Positions 12,701 to 25,980 of a stretch of DNA of 64,000 nt are shown one piece after another (within the stretch, counting starts at the first letter, position 1; each line of letters starts with the position of its first letter). A program made the position numbers and the translations under genes. The notes beneath the pieces were generated by a model. That model saw only the letters and a list, made by a program, of their open reading frames with translations, was not told the DNA's origin and made no database searches. This DNA is from Anagrus nilaparvatae (taxonomy: Eukaryota; Arthropoda; Insecta; Hymenoptera; Mymaridae): NCBI GenBank assembly GCA_022575985.1, contig JAKSXM010000272.1, positions 20,022,501 through 20,086,500 of the forward strand, read 5' to 3'.

Positions 12701-13170
12701 TGTAATTATATTTAAACTGTTTTGTATAAAAATAATGTATAATTTGATTAATTATTTTAAATAAATATACGTATTAATTAAAAAATTAAATTAAATGAAT
12801 TATATCCTTTAACAGAACTGAATGTTCATTCTATATTTATTATTTACGTGTATAGTATATAAATATACGTAAATGTACAGTGAGAAACATTTTACACCTA
12901 ATTAAAAACAATGGCTATTTTTTTCCGGTTATGTGTCTATATATATATTAATCATATTTTGTTGCACATATAGTAATATATGGCCGTATACGAAAAATAT
13001 ATTTGTTATATTTTGTTTAGACTGAGAGTTGATTTTTGTCAACATTTTTAACTTTTTGGTTATTTTGTAATTAGATGCATTTATTTACCAAAAACAGATG
13101 CTCCAGTTCTTAGCTCATTTGACTGATTAGTAAAAAAATAATTAAGCTTTTAAATTGTATCATTTAAAAT
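9746..13170. other. AT-rich DNA, no supported gene
   Basis: Long A/T-rich stretch. A short piece of dispersed repeat family 2 (TTGTTGCAAGTGGATTTTTT then CAAACGATTGCAAATGATTT) lies at about 10672-10722. The open frame at 11180-11365 is Asn/Ile/Tyr-rich, as random A/T sequence is, and is not called as a gene. Confidence 0.5.
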
Positions 13171-13175
13171 AGCTC

Positions 13176-15110
13176 TTGCAAATATACAACAATAAAAACG
13201 CGCAATCTGTTGAAAACAATTGGTATATTTTCAATAAAAATCATAACAATGTTGCCAAAATTCAAAGGATTAACGTCGAGGAGATCAAACTTATAGCTAA
13301 AGCCGAAGCGCAAGCTATTATCGATGGTTTAAACATACATGTACACCTGCAAAATGAATCCCCTGGACGGGGAAAAAAAATCTAAGATATATCAGACGCA
13401 GAAATGTACATAATTATAAACAGCTTTCAGCAGATGCACTCGAAGCCCTAAGTGAGCAATCGAGCGATACTGAATCAAACAGCTCTAATAGTGTTCAGTA
13501 TATTAGAGCTGACAGCTCAAGTTCCAGTCTTGAAGATGACATTCAAGTAGATGAGGCTATCTCTTCGAGGAGGCCGTATTACTATAACACAATTAAGTCT
13601 CTTCAGTTAGAGGTGAAGGAGATTAAATCGTTTATGAGTGATAAACTAAATGATATTGCTGATAAGTTTATCTTGGGAGGTATTATTTATGACGATTTAG
13701 TTGAGTGGTTTGAATCAGTGTTTCCAAAGAAACGTAGTAGGAGAAAGAGAGCTCCGCCACCAGAAAACCGACGAAGAGCTAGGGATTCAAGAAGAATATG
13801 CAATCATGCAAAGCTTACTCAGGAAGAACATGTGTCAAGCTGCACATTAGGTATTAGATGGCATAATAAGCTCAAAATGAACAACTATACATGAAATGGT
13901 TAAGTACTGGAGCCCCGTTTTTAACGAGGAATCTGTTCCTATGGATGAAATTGTTGAGGTGCGTGAAGCGGCTGAATTAATGGATATCCTAGCTCCAGTA
14001 ACTGAAGCCAAGGTCAATAAGATCTCGATATCATCGAACTCAACACCTGGTGCCTGACGGAATCTTAGTTAAAAAATGGGTTAAAGTTACCAAATGTATA
14101 AAGGCTTTCTTCAATTTAACAATAGCTATTGGCGGCTTTCCAAAGGAATTTTTAAGTAGTCGGACGATCTTCATTTCTAAGAAAGACAAAGCCGAAGATC
14201 TTCAGAATTTTGACCAATTACGATTGATTCAGCTGTTATTCGTCATCTCCATAAAATTGTAGCAAGTAGATTGATGGACTTTGAGGTCATAGACGAAAGG
14301 TAAAGGAGCCTTGATGATGGATGTGTCGAGAACACTTCTATTATAACGGCAATTATCAAAGATTCGATGAAATATCTAAAAGGGCTACCCATTACCTCGA
14401 TTGATATAGAAAAAACCATTCCAAGTATCACGCATTATAAGATTGTGAAAGCTCTAGAGAGAAAAGGCTTATTTCCAGGAGATTCTATATCATCTATCTC
14501 TAATATGTACTCTAGGAGCACAACTTTCCTAGAAATTGGTGATAAATTCTCAGATGCCATAGAAGTTAGAAGAGGTGTCAGACAAGGTGACCGAAGGTAG
14601 CCGACGAAATACTTAATGCTATACCCGTTGAGGTTGGGTATCTTCTGAATGGCACATAAATTAATGCGATAGCTTATGCAGACGACATCAATATCATAAC
14701 GTCTTCTAAAGTTGGGATGCAGAAAGCCCTAACAGCTTTGGAGAAGACTGGTCAGGCAAGAGGTCTTAAACTATATAGAGAAAAGTGTGCTTCAATTTTA
14801 TTTGTGAAAGCAGGGAATAAATTGAAGGTAATAACAAAACGTTAGTTAAATTTGTTGATGGTTTCATGGTTAACCTGGTAAACCATCAGAAAGTATAAAA
14901 ATGATGAGAAAACTATTTGACCCAGCTGGCGCTAAAAGATGTATGGGTAATTTTGATTTAGAGTTGATGAGAATTACCAAAGCTCCATTAAACCCGCAAC
15001 AGAGATTGAAGATTTTGAGATCCTTCCAAATACCTAGATAGTATTATAAATTATCGCTTTCAAGGATCAATATTAAAACGCTAAGAATAATGGACAAAAG
15101 TATGCTATAA
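13176..15110 (+). pseudogene. Decayed R2-like LINE (reverse transcriptase), copy 1
   Basis: A broken non-LTR retrotransposon read across at least three frames. The N-terminal part has an acidic Ser-rich stretch (about 13430-13560), then SDKLNDIADKF and a basic RRRAR block near 13790. The RT starts with a PGPDGILVKKW-type motif near 14050, followed by SRTIFISKK, DIEKTIPSITHYKIVKAL, a GVRQGD motif (about 14570) and YADDI (14672-14686). A C-terminal KSP-like connection region follows. The order and spacing (PDG, SRT-IPK, GVRQGDPLSP, ADD) match R2-clade LINEs. There are many stops and frameshifts. No 28S rDNA flanks it. A close relative lies inverted at 30776-32095. Confidence 0.8.
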
Positions 15111-17891
15111 TTTCCTAACGGGTAAAGTGAACAAAATTTTATTTCACTTTTGCGAGGAAAGTTAAGAAGAAACAATTTGTCAAAAATTAAAAATTTTTTA
15201 AATTTAACCAAAACCAAAATTTCTGTAAAAAATAATAGAGGATTGGTTCTTGATGTCTAAAAATTGGGGAAAATTATTTTTTCTAAAAATATATTGTGGA
15301 AAATAAAATATTTTGGAGCACATTTTGAGACTAGACTATATACACTTAACAAATATTAACCGACTTACAAAACAAAAATATCCCTAAAACCATATTAGAG
15401 AAAAAATTAAAATTTTTATAAAAATAAAATTATTACAAATTAAAAAGTTAAACTTTATCATATTTTTTGTATGTTTGTATGTATATGTATTGTATGAATA
15501 TTACAAATATAGAAAGAAAGTTACTTTTTATTATAAGTAATTTATTTTAATTTCTTTTAATCATTATAAAAGTATCATATTTATATTAATGACATTTTAT
15601 TTTGTCTTATATAATTTTTAGAAATTTTTTTTTTTTTTTTTTATTGAATAGATTTTTACTTTTTATTATTTTATATTGTGAAATATTTGGCACTTTTACA
15701 ATATTTAAAAAAAAAAGTAAAAGTTTAAAAAAATGGTTTTATTAACGTTCTATTGTAAAATCTTGTACAAGTTTTTAGTAATAATTATTATAAACTTAGT
15801 TAATATTCATAAAATAAAAAAATATTTATGATTTTATAAAAAACAATTCTTTTGTAAATTTATAAAAAGGTCTACTACTATTTAGGTCGTTCTATCCGCT
15901 ACTGCAAGTTTCCACGCAGCACATTTTGAAATTAAGATTTTTCAGCCACATATTTATTTATAATAATTTTTTAAACAAATGCGACCACTTAAATATTTTA
16001 AATTTTTGAGTCATAAAAGCCTGAGATTCCAGATCTGAACAACTTTGATCAAAATTCTGCTTGGCTCATATTGATGATCATTCAATTCTCGAGCGGGGTG
16101 GGGTCTCGTGGGAAATTTTTCACTAAACCTCTTCTAATAAGGTATAGGGTCATTCCGTGAATAAATAGCACAAAATGGTACGTGAGGTCTCAAAAATAAA
16201 ATTTTTTTTTAATCTTAAAAATAAATGGTTCCCCGAATGTAAAGGTTTTTTATAAATTTTTAAGGGTGTTATACTGTTTCAAAGTGTTTGGTAAAACTGC
16301 TCTTCTCAACCACCATTTTTGAAAGTTCCGTAAAAAGGCTCAGAAAACATAAAAAAAAAGAAATAGGTTTTCGATATAAAATTTGATGAGGAATTCGAAT
16401 TTTCAGTCAGATTTTCTCCACTTAAATAAAACATAAGTTTTCAATTTTTATTTAACGTGTTTTTTGTTGCCCTGCATGCCATTAAATTCTTCAAAGAAAA
16501 TAATTCGAAAATCTGTAATAATTTTTTTTTTCAAATAAAAATTCTTACTTTCATAAAAATAATCTTATTATTACATATTGTTCAAAAGGATATATAAAAA
16601 AATCTATATTGAAAAAAAAAAAAAAAAAATAAATTACAAAGTAATTTAGTATAATAAAATTGCAATAAAAAACCTTGAAAAAATCTAAACATCTTGTGAA
16701 TAACCTTAACAATTAAAAAAAATAAAATAAAAACAATAATAATTAGGTATTATAATATAAAAAAGTGATATATATATAACATTCAAACAAAGTGTAAAAA
16801 TATTATATAGCCTATTAAAAAAAAAAAAAAAAAATTCACTCTCTATTATTATTTATGCAAAAAAAAAATATATTATGACAATGAGATGAATAGACTTTAA
16901 AGTTAAAATATTAAAAAAAAAAAAAACTTAAAAAAAAAAATAATATTGTGTGTGTAGAGAAAGTTAATGACATACTTAAGAAACGAACCAACTGCCCGAA
17001 ATATATAATGCATATCTATAGAAGTATATTTAAAATAATAATCATTTTTTAAGTTAAGATACCTTCACACCTCGTGAACCTCTAAATTACCCATATAGAC
17101 ATTTTTTATTTAAAAAAAGTGTCGATGTCTTTTTTTTTTTTTTTAATATTGTAGGCTATTAAAAAAGCATTTGTAGTTATTACACACTTTTTCCTTTTTG
17201 CATTTTTATCTGTTGGATTACGAAATTTTTTTGAGTGTATATGTGTAGTTTTTTTATGGTTTTTAAATGTCATACATAAAAATGCAAATTAAATTTACGT
17301 GTATTAGACCTACATATACATATATATTTTTTTATGGTATTGAGAGTAAAATATATTGATAATTAAAATATTACACAGTTTAATTATGAAAATTTTGTAA
17401 TGCGTGCCCTGGTAAAAAAAAATAGCATCAAATCAGCAGAATTTAATGCAGATTTTTGTCTTGTGACTCTAATTTCGGATTTTTCGGGAAATTTAAATTA
17501 GGCAGTATCCAGAATTGGATGTTTTACGCCGCACAGTGGGCCACTTCAATAAAAAACCTGCTGACTTCGTTTCATATTTTGACCCATTCTTTCTTCCAAA
17601 CTCTTCTTTCGCGTAAAACAGAGTTAGAACGCTGCAGGTAAAACGCACAATAAAGATTGCCTGAAATCCCCCTTTAAAAAAGAAATTTTAGATATTTCTG
17701 AAATGCTGTACAAAATTTAAAACAATTAAATTTAGAAATAATTTTATCAAAATGTCTTTCTTTTTTGTCATTAATATTTTAAAATTTCTCTAAAATGGGT
17801 AAATTTGATAAAATTTTTTGAAAATTTTGAAAATCTAGTCAAAAGTTTCCCGAAATTATATCCAGTGACAGAAAATTTAGGTTTTAGAAAT
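15111..17891. other. AT-rich DNA, no supported gene
   Basis: Homopolymer-rich sequence with long A runs near 16611 and 16818 and T runs near 15620 and 17130. The short frame at 17456-17641 has no recognisable domain. Confidence 0.5.
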
Positions 17892-17899
17892 CTCGGACA

Positions 17900-18119
17900 C
17901 AGTTGCGGATCTAGACAATTTTTTTTTTGGGGGGGGGTCATTTGGAATCAAATTACAAAAAATCTGCTAAAAAAGGTCCTTAAAATTTTTTTGGGGGGAT
18001 CAAACTGGTGCTTCTTGTTAATTATGTAACGTAAAATTAGCTAAAAAAAGGTAAAACTGACCACTGAGGGGGGGGGGGGTGAATTGACTCCTTTGACCCA
18101 CTCCCTGTATCCGTCACTG
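17900..18119. mobile_element. hAT-like MITE
   Basis: About 220 bp with ends CAGTTGCGGATCTAG and the inverse of CAGTGACGGATACAG. Poly-G blocks near 17932 and 18069 lie beside the ends. This CAGTGGCGGATCCAG-type end with adjacent G run is familiar from hAT non-autonomous elements. CGGACA sits directly outside both ends (17894-17899 and 18120-18125), a 6-bp direct repeat; hAT elements usually make 8 bp, so the class is inferred from the ends. Non-coding. Confidence 0.6.
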
Positions 18120-20855
18120 CGGACAGAGTATACCCATAACCCAAAATTCCGTTGCTTTTATGTTACTTTTTTTTAACAGGGTATATTTGTATAAGCATAA
18201 ATTATATCTTTTTTTCAATTTAAAAAGTATGCATATTAATTTCAGCTAATTTTTTTTTAAAATATATTTTTTTTATATACCTACTTCAAATTAATTAGAA
18301 TTTTCATTTCTTTGAATAATCATAATTCCTTTTATTTCAATAGATTTATTACAGTAGTTTATTGAATTTAAATTTTTATTTTTAGCATGATTTTTTTTTT
18401 AATAGTAGAATATAAAATTCAAATATAAAAATTTCACATTTTAATATTTATATTCTATAAATTCAGATAAAAAGAAATCTATTATTTTATATTTTAATAA
18501 GTTTTTTTTGTAGAGAAACTACACAAAAAAATACTTTCAAATAAATTATTTAAAAAATAATTAATTCAAATTTAAATTATGATTAATTAATTCAAATTTT
18601 TTTCTGAATAGTAAAATAAAGTAATAATATATACGTTTAAATAAAAACTACGAGCTGGTGCCTAGAAGTTTATTATTTTGCAATTCGTTAAATACACATC
18701 TAGATGGCGCTAATTTTTCTCTTAAAAGAAAATTTTTTAGTAACTTATATAAGACGCGTTTTAATTTTATGATTCCTGAATAAAATAAATTAAGAATATA
18801 ATAACATTAAATTAAATTAACTGTTTTAAATAATTTTCTAGTCTGTATTTGATTGGCTTATTTTTTAGTTCATGGCTTCTTACGAAGTTTGCGCTACGCT
18901 CGAATATTTTATGAAAATTATTTAGTGATCGCATTGACAAATCAAAATTAACTGAAATCTTATTTTATCTATGATTATAGAAAGTTGAATGGAATTTTCA
19001 TGTATAACATCATTTCCTCATGATTGATTGCAGGTTTTCGCCTAACATATAACCTTGATCTTAGAATTTCCTATTATTTTTAAACAGGAAAATTCATCAA
19101 AAATGAAAAAAAAAATTTTAACTGTTGAAATTTACTTATTACTATTTTACATCATGGTATATATTTTTTTCATTCTAGAATTATTATAAAAATCATAATT
19201 TTATTAATTATACTCGTAATTAAATAAATTAAACAAACAAACTTAAGAAAAAAAAATGTATGCTATAATTTAACTGTATTTTTTTAATTTTTATTTATAT
19301 AAAAAGAAAAAATAAAAATTTCATAAAATTATAAATTAATATTTGCATAAATGATCTCATTTCATTTTTAATCTCCCACCAAATATCATCACATAAAATA
19401 AAAAGTAAAAAAAAACGATGTTACGAAACTTATATAATCATATACGATTATAAAAAAAAAAGAAAAGAGAAAAAAAAATGATAATCAAAATTCATGTCAC
19501 ATCGAATAAGTGAAATTTTACTCTGAAGTAAACATGCAGAGTATACGTTTATATGAGTACGTCTTGTAGCTTCAATAAAATACTGTAAATATATTACTGT
19601 TACTTCAAATATTCTATTACGCCCAACATCGTGGATGGCAGTACTTACAAATATATTTTTTTAGAAAATGGTACCTAATCGAAAATCAAATTTTTCTTTT
19701 AAAATAGCACCTAGACTAGTTTTTGTATATGGGTTGTTTTCATTTTTTTTTTGTGCAAATAATTATTGGAAAGAAAAATTGTTTCATATCCAAATAATTT
19801 GAAAAAATGTACAAATACAAAATGAAAACTCATGCAGTCTATCTGCCATTTAATTGATTTACGTTTTAAAGGATGCTATATGAAAGGTTTTTGTTCACAT
19901 TTTAGCCAAAAATAGTACTTTAAAATCCAGAAAAATAAATAATGACCACTCAAAAAATTTTTGAAATCAAAAACCCAAAAAATATTTTGAAATTCATTGT
20001 AGGTATAGGTACCTTTTTAATAGTAATTCGAATTAATGCACAAAAAAATAGTTATTAAATTGCAAAGAATCAAAAGTCCTCGATTTTATTTTGTAAATTC
20101 GCAAAAAAGTTTATAAATAAATCGACAAATTTTCTTTGAACGTTGACGAAAATAAGTCGTATAAATTTATGAATAATGGTTGTGAATTTGCAGTTTTTTT
20201 TTAAATGCGCAAAAAAAGTTTAAAAATTTTCAAATTTTAGAAAATTTAATCGAAAGATGCACTAATTTTGCACAAATTTTTTTTTATTTTTACAGGAGCT
20301 ACTTTTAATAAAGTATCAGAAAAGCATCATGTAAAGGTTTTTTTTTGCAAAAAAAAAAATGAAAACAAGTCGTATACATCTGTATTTTTATTATACAAAG
20401 AAAGTAAAAGTTTCACCAAAAAGGAAGTCGATTTTGAAAGCATATAATGCAAGGATATAAAACTTCCAGGCTCAACCGGTCCGGCGAAAGTGGTTCCTAT
20501 TATATACCATCAAATCTTTATTCATTTTGCAAACTTTTGTTACTTATATTGTTATTATTTTTATCCTTGACATATTTATTTTTTATTTTTTGTTAATTTT
20601 TTCATGTTAATTCAAATTATTTTTTCTCTCTGCATTAAATTTTAAATTTTAAACAGATTCTTCTATCTTGGAATGACGTACCCTAAACTACTTCCGTATG
20701 TTTGAAAAATTTTCTTTCCCCATAAAACTCAAAATTGGGGTTTTATTTATACTATCACAGCGAAAAAAAACCGTTACGGCTTAAGTTGCCCGTATCCTAA
20801 CAGTGTTAAGTAACAGTAACTCAAAACATCAATAAAATTAAGGGTTTGACGTGTA
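18120..20855. other. AT-rich DNA, no supported gene
   Basis: No coding sequence I can support. Poly-A and poly-T runs throughout. Confidence 0.5.
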
Positions 20856-20859
20856 CACT

Positions 20860-21130
20860 GAAATAGAACCCGTTTGCCGCGAGCAGATATATTCCGCTTA
20901 GCGTATTTCTGTTTCTGGCTAGCGGAATTTTTTTTCTTGCAGAAAAGATTGCCAATGACTTCAAACGTAAAGAAAACTGAAAAAAAATCGCCTCGAATTA
21001 CTGCCCGCATATCCTAAATAAGCAAAAAAAATGCTTTTCAATTTTCTTTATATTTCAGGTGCAATCGTTTGAGCAAGAAAAAATATTCCGCTTGCCACGA
21101 GCGGATTATTTTTCTAATCTATGGTGGTGT
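20860..21130. repeat. Dispersed repeat family 2, longest copy
   Basis: CGTTTGCCGCGAGCAGAT and CTTGCCACGAGCGGATTATT face each other as imperfect inverse ends. Between them are GCGGAATTTTTTTTC and a TTGCCAATGACTTCAAACGT phrase like those at 5220, 10672 and 44890. Minus-strand frames here and at 21267 overlap repeat sequence and are not called as genes. Confidence 0.45.
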
Positions 21131-21605
21131 TCCGACCTATTGATTTTGAATCTCTATATATTTTTCGTCTATACTCGAATGCCCTTTTAGAAGTTTTGGA
21201 GAAAAAAATTTGATTTATCGTAAATATCTGGTCTTGATTTGAAGTTCTAATGAATCTTATCGATTTTTACCTAATGATTTGTTTTTCCCTCAAAACGCTC
21301 CTTATCGGAGAAGTGTACCATTTTAGAGCTAAATATTCATGCAGAATAACATGGCAAAATCCATTTTTCCAATAAAAATTCTGTGCAAAAAAAGTACATA
21401 CTCTGGCTCTTGCACTAGTGCCCTGGTAATTTTTTCTATAAAAAGCGTGAGATAAATAATTGTTTATAAAGTAACACGTATACAAACCCATTCTAAAAAT
21501 TTGCAGGCTTTAAACCCCCTAAATATACTCCATAATCAGTAAAAAATGGATAGACTTTAAAAAAGAACGAACCGAACATATTAAAATTACAAAAATAATA
21601 ATATA

Positions 21606-21799
21606 GAGTCTATCCATAAAATACGTAAAACATTTTCGTCGTTTTTTTACCCTACCCCCCCCCCTTTGTAAGATAAAATAGAAATTTCACGTACCCACCT
21701 CCCTTGATAAGATCTTACAAATCATTTCCCACTGAGTAAGAAAAAATAAGGAAATCCAAACCCCTCTTTTTTTGCCTACCTTAATTTATGGATAGCCCC
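21606..21799. mobile_element. MITE with CTATCCATAAA ends
   Basis: The left end GAGTCTATCCATAAAATACG and the right end (inverse of GGGGCTATCCATAAATTAAG) are imperfect terminal inverted repeats. C-rich blocks (CTACCCCCCCCCC) lie inside. I see no clear target duplication. Non-coding. Confidence 0.5.
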
Positions 21800-24700
21800 A
21801 TAGATGCAAAATGACATTGAAGTTACATTAAAACTATTTATTTTATAATAACAGACATAAATATTATTGAAAAAAACAATACGCATAAAAGAAAAATAGA
21901 AATAAAACTTTCACCCTAATTTTCCACAACTTTAGATTTGTACATTAAAATAAAAGGAATATACTTCCTCATATTTTATATAGAAAATTATATATTTATT
22001 GTATTATTTTCAATGAATTTTAAATACATAATTTATAATAATATCATAAGCATTTATTGTAAATCAAAAATATAAATTTCCTTGTGCATTAATTTTAATA
22101 TATACATATATGAGTCATTCTAAGATGAAATTTGGATTGGGGAATTTTTTTTTTTGCAATAATGGATTAAATGAGTCCTAATACAAATTTTGATTCATTG
22201 CCATCAACTGACACCATAAGATATAACCATAAGTGTGCATTTTGTTCATTTAAATAAGGAATTTGGAATTTTCCAGCAATTAAAATTACCAGTAAAAAAT
22301 TTTAGATAGAATTCATACTTGAAAGAATGCAGCTAATTTTTGAAAAATTTAAGATTTTTTTGAAAAAATTTATTTTTGAAAATTTTATTAGAAGTTATGA
22401 CTTTTAACTTTCATTTTTTGACATTTTTACAGAAACTATTCAAAGGTACCAAAATTACCAAAAGTATGTAAAATTTCCTGAGAAATCAGTAAGTGAAGTT
22501 AAATTTTCATTTGAGCACGTGATTTGGCGGAAAATCCAAAAATTTGAAAAACTATAGTAATTTTAGTTTTGTCATTTTTTTATCTGAAGCTTTTAGATTA
22601 GCTTACCCAACGAATTTTTTTATGAATAAAATGTATTTTGGAAATAATATTTTTCAACAATATAGTACATCAATGGTATTTCACTCCAATACATTGAGTT
22701 AGATCATCAGTAAGAAACTCAATTATGTATCTTTCTTATTTAGGTAGCTCTTAGCTATTCTTACCCAAGTCTGAGTACGATGTTTTAAATTCCAAAAATG
22801 TCGGTTGCATTAGGTTTGATATGTAAAAATACGGTTACTGTCCAATTTTCAAGCCTCTAGATAGGCTTGGTTGCGATTCGGCAGCTGTTTTTCCAATTTC
22901 GATTCATAAAAAAATTTTGAGTAATAAAAAAAAAAATGGCCAAAAACCTGCAAATAGCTACAAAAAATCTAGATTTGGACCTGAAACTCTAAAAATAACA
23001 ATATCCTTAAAATAATATTTTTAATATACTTGAGAAACAAATACCAAATACCATATTTAATATCGTCTTATTAAATCTTATAAAATCATGCCTGATTACT
23101 TTTTAATACCTGCCAAAACTGTCATCTACAAATTAAACTAAGATTTTTTTTCTTTATTTAATATTTTAAAAACAAAACTTTCCTATATTTAAATTTCTTA
23201 TTATATAAATACTATGAATTTTTACAAATAATAAAAAAACACCTTAGGCTACAACGAAAGTGAAAGATATTATTATTTTTTATAAGTATAATCAATAATA
23301 AAAAAAATTAACTTAAAGCTACTTGTTAATAATATTATTTATAAAGACACACATGCTTTTAACGTATATAATTTCTACTTTCATTAAAAAGGATTTAAAA
23401 AGATGTTAATTTATGTATAATTATTAATTTATTTTTATAAAGATAGTTAATTATCTAATCAGTGATAAGATTATATATTAAAAATTTTTTACAAGTGATG
23501 ATTTTATTTGTTATTTTTATAATTGTAATTTATGGTAATCTTGTTTTTTGTAAATTATTGTCAAAATATAAAATTTTTATAGGAAAACTTTAACTAGTCT
23601 CAATTATAAGATTTTTATTATATTTTAATGATTTGTAATTTTGAATAGTTATAATATTTTAAATGACAGTATTTTTAAATTAAAATGAAAATTTAACGAT
23701 TGTTCAAATTCTATAAAATGATGCTGATGGTATGCATAAATAGACTTCGATCCAACTTGGTCTTAAAAGACATGAGACTTCTCATAAAGTACTCTTTCTA
23801 CAGAGTTAAAATTTATCTGAATACATAAAAATTTGTTTCAATTCCTACATTGATAATAAACCAACTAACAAATTTTCTGGCTCGTTAATTTCTTTTTTGA
23901 AATAATAATAATATCTATAATTTCAGGAAATGCTTACTATTAGTATAATTTTAATAATTAAACTCAAAAATGGTTAAAAACAGTTAACAAAAAAAAAATA
24001 AATTAAAATTAAATAATTAATTTAGCAACAATACAGAATTTTTAATGACACTGTAAAATTATATTGCTTAAAAATTCAAGCAGTGAAATTTAGCAGTGTA
24101 ATATAAATTGCTAAAAATCTTATAATAATAATTTACACAAAATTACATACAAAGTCTGCACAAAAAATGAACATAACATAAAAAAACAATCAAAGAGTAG
24201 CATCTCTCAAAACAGAAGTCAAGCATTACTTTCTCCACCTACTCGAAAGTGTATATTCTTTACTTACTACTATAATATTAAAATACAGTTTTTATGTACT
24301 TACAGTTATATTTAATACATCAATGTACATATGCAATATTTTTTTTGTGTATGTAAAAGTAAATTTACACACATGTATATTGCTAAGCTAACACCTGGAT
24401 TTTTGTACGCAATAAATATACAATTTTCTTCGCATATGAGTAAGTTTAATTATTGAAATTGATGGGATGTATTTTTAAATTGGTTTTTCTATTTTTTTAA
24501 ATAAAAAATACCAAATTTTAAAGGCTGTTTTTATTTTTATTGAAGTAAGATTCAGAACTTTCAAAAAAATGAAATTTTCTATACGAGGCAAAAATTTTGT
24601 AATTTTTTCTTGCCAAAGTTGCCTCTCTTAGGCAAGCAAATCCATCTTTTCTTGCTAATATTAAAAAAAACAGTTTATAATTACTCTTGATCACAAAAAA

Positions 24701-25980
24701 AAATCCCCACATCCCAAATTATCATTCTTGGCTTCTCCAGTACTTACGTTCGATCTGATTCATTTTTTATTTTTCTGCTTATGGCTCAAAAGATCCTATT
24801 TTTTGAAAAAAATTAAAAAATAACAATCCAAAAATTTCTATTTTTTCCCAATTTATTAAAATTAAATATAAAAAATTCTTATTTGGTGATTTTAACCGAT
24901 ATGAACTCACCCATATAAACACACCTAACTCACAAACATAATTTTACAAAAATAAAAATTAAAAAAATACGTGTAAAGAATATTAAAAAAAATTATCAGC
25001 TGATGAGCCTGTATTTATTCATTGCAGCAATCATTATGCACATGAAATCGCAAGTGTTCTCATTTTCTATAATACATAATTTAAAAGGATAAAATAACTA
25101 TAATAAAAATATAATATATTTTCTAATTTACAATATTATAGCGAGAATATTAAATTCTATATATGTTATCATTAAAAACTAAAAAGATAGTTAAAAAGTA
25201 ATTATATTTATGTACATAATATATGAAAATCAACATTTTTTATGATTTATCGTGTATTACATTTATATGAATAATAGATTAAATTTTTTTTTTTTAATTT
25301 TATATTTTTTTTTATTTTTAGGGTTTCGAAAAAACGCTAAATTGTCTTGTAACGGGTAATTCGCGTAGAAAAAAAATCGAAAATTTGAATCATCTAAGGC
25401 ATCATTAAAATCCTTAAGGCGAGCAACTCAAATGTAAAGTATGTAAATAATAGCAAATACCAATGAAAGATTTGATCATCGAATGGTGTAACTATACTTT
25501 TATTAAAAATTGAATGATTATTGTAGTTTATTTTAATTTTCTAGTCTCATTGTTGATTCAGGATAATTCATTCAGAATGAAAAAATCGAAAAATTAAATT
25601 ATCGAAATTTGCAGCCACCAGATAAAAAAAAAAGAATACAAAAGTAATAAGAATTTCTAAGATACTGCATTTTTGGGCATATTTGACCTGAATTTAAGGG
25701 CCAATATGCACTAACATTTCTGAAAATCCTAAAAAAATTTCAATAAGTACAAGTTACTGAAAATATAGGTACTGCAGTACATGTATTTTTTTTCTGATGC
25801 TTCATGGTTAAATTGCTTTGCTTGAAATTTCAAGCAAGATTGAAAAATTGCTTAAAATTAAAAGTTTTTTCATTATAAGTTCTTCAGGCTAAATGTAAAA
25901 ATTATTTATTCAGAAACTTACCCTAAAAATTAAACCTTCTGCTTAAAATTCCTGTGTTTTGTAAAAAAAGTATAGTACAT
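21800..25980. other. AT-rich DNA, no supported gene
   Basis: Long stretch without supportable coding sequence. At 24052-24104 a 53-bp sequence begins CACTGTAAAATT and ends in the inverse of CACTGCTAAATT, possibly a tiny MITE. Confidence 0.45.

Noticed and set aside
20774..21491. Two minus-strand frames of 74-78 residues
   Set aside because: They overlap dispersed repeat family 2 and its flank and show no conserved domain.
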